Assembly: GCA_028042835.1 (NCBI GenBank)
Contig: JAOFOL010000002.1
Location: 1 to 64,000 of the forward strand
Length of the DNA: 64,000 nt
From: Opitutales bacterium
GTDB taxonomy: Bacteria; Verrucomicrobiota; Verrucomicrobiia; Opitutales; Seribacteraceae
Direction of reading: 5' to 3'
Positions 63,771 through 64,000 of the stretch are shown here, piece by piece. Under the pieces are notes generated by a model. It did not search any database, was not told the origin of the DNA, and saw only the letters and a list, made by a program, of their open reading frames with translations. The position numbers and the translations under genes were made by a program. Every line of letters starts with the position of its first letter. Within the stretch, counting starts at the first letter, position 1.

Positions 63771-64000
63771 ATGATTGATGTTTTATTCGTAACTCCTGGC
63801 AATAACCAAAATATTTATCAGGGTTTGTCACAAAATTACGCTGCCATAGAACCGCCAACTTGGGCACTCCTCCTCGCAGAAAGTTGCAGGTCAAAAGGTT
63901 TTTCAGTTGCACTATGCGATATCAATGCAGAAGGATTGAGTAATTCTCAAGTTCTTATTAAAGTACAAGAACTTAGACCTCGTCTAATTTGCTTCGTCGT
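63771..64000 (+). CDS. B12-binding domain of a probable radical SAM protein (runs off right edge)
   Basis: The ATG at 63771 opens a frame that continues past the window. The first 76 residues read MIDVLFVTPGNNQNIYQGLS, then AIEPPTWALLLAESCRSKGF and SVALCDINAEGLS. This is the typical start of the cobalamin-binding domain of class B radical SAM methyltransferases and related proteins (BchE-like). The radical SAM core lies outside, so the call is provisional. It is divergent from the NtrC-type gene. Confidence 0.65.
   Translation, partial: MIDVLFVTPGNNQNIYQGLSQNYAAIEPPTWALLLAESCRSKGFSVALCDINAEGLSNSQVLIKVQELRPRLICFV

Overview
The window is a contiguous, gene-dense piece of an AT-rich (roughly 40% GC by eye) bacterial chromosome from a Gram-negative organism. 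Three things point to a Verrucomicrobiota member, probably a marine Opitutae/Puniceicoccales type: an LpxC-FabZ fusion beside lpxA, a Minf_1886-family protein (a family I know from Verrucomicrobia), and many secreted or lipoprotein repeat proteins (LRR, Sel1, MORN-like, TolB-like, sulfatase-modifying-factor-like). The taxonomic call is inference; no rRNA gene is present. Most starts lack a recognisable Shine-Dalgarno sequence, and TTG/GTG starts are fairly common.

Left part (1-29400). Secreted proteins come first: a truncated exported protein, an HtrA-like protease and a TolB-like propeller. Then come an Mrp/ApbC ATPase, an rpmG gene too short to be obvious, an acidic hypothetical protein and a DUF971 protein. 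The lipid A pair lpxC/fabZ-lpxA and an LRR protein follow. A minus-strand block holds YggS, a SirB1-like protein, AroE, prepilin peptidase and pyruvate carboxylase. Central carbon genes (glycogen phosphorylase, a lipoprotein aldose epimerase, class II fructose-bisphosphate aldolase) are mixed with mutL, a LysR regulator, a DUF255 thioredoxin-like protein, small DNA-binding proteins and a Sel1-repeat protein.

Middle part (29400-50700). A 2076-residue exported coiled-coil protein and a small secreted protein lie next to a tRNA-Leu gene. They are followed by a near-complete complex I operon read leftwards in the order nuoB-C-D-E-F-G-H-I-J-K-L-M-N. nuoA is not in the cluster, and nuoF carries a one-base frameshift in a run of eight G/C. 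A tRNA-Ser gene lies beyond nuoB.

Right part (50700-64000). There is a SOS1-like Na+/H+ antiporter with a cyclic-nucleotide-binding-like domain, preceded by a FecR-like exported protein. Next come a BamE-like exported protein and a porin-like beta-barrel with a good promoter, a (CAAA)6 leader repeat and a strong terminator. HspQ, a GxxExxY protein, a CysJ-type reductase, DAHP synthase, an FGE-like/MORN lipoprotein pair and an NtrC-type regulator follow. The window ends in a truncated B12-binding radical-SAM-type gene.

I saw no CRISPR array, insertion sequence, prophage or obvious defence island. Most of the window is housekeeping. The points most worth a second look are the broken nuoF, the missing nuoA, the giant coiled-coil protein, the modified antiporter, the porin leader repeat, MutL with a degenerate endonuclease motif, and the lack of ribosome binding sites.
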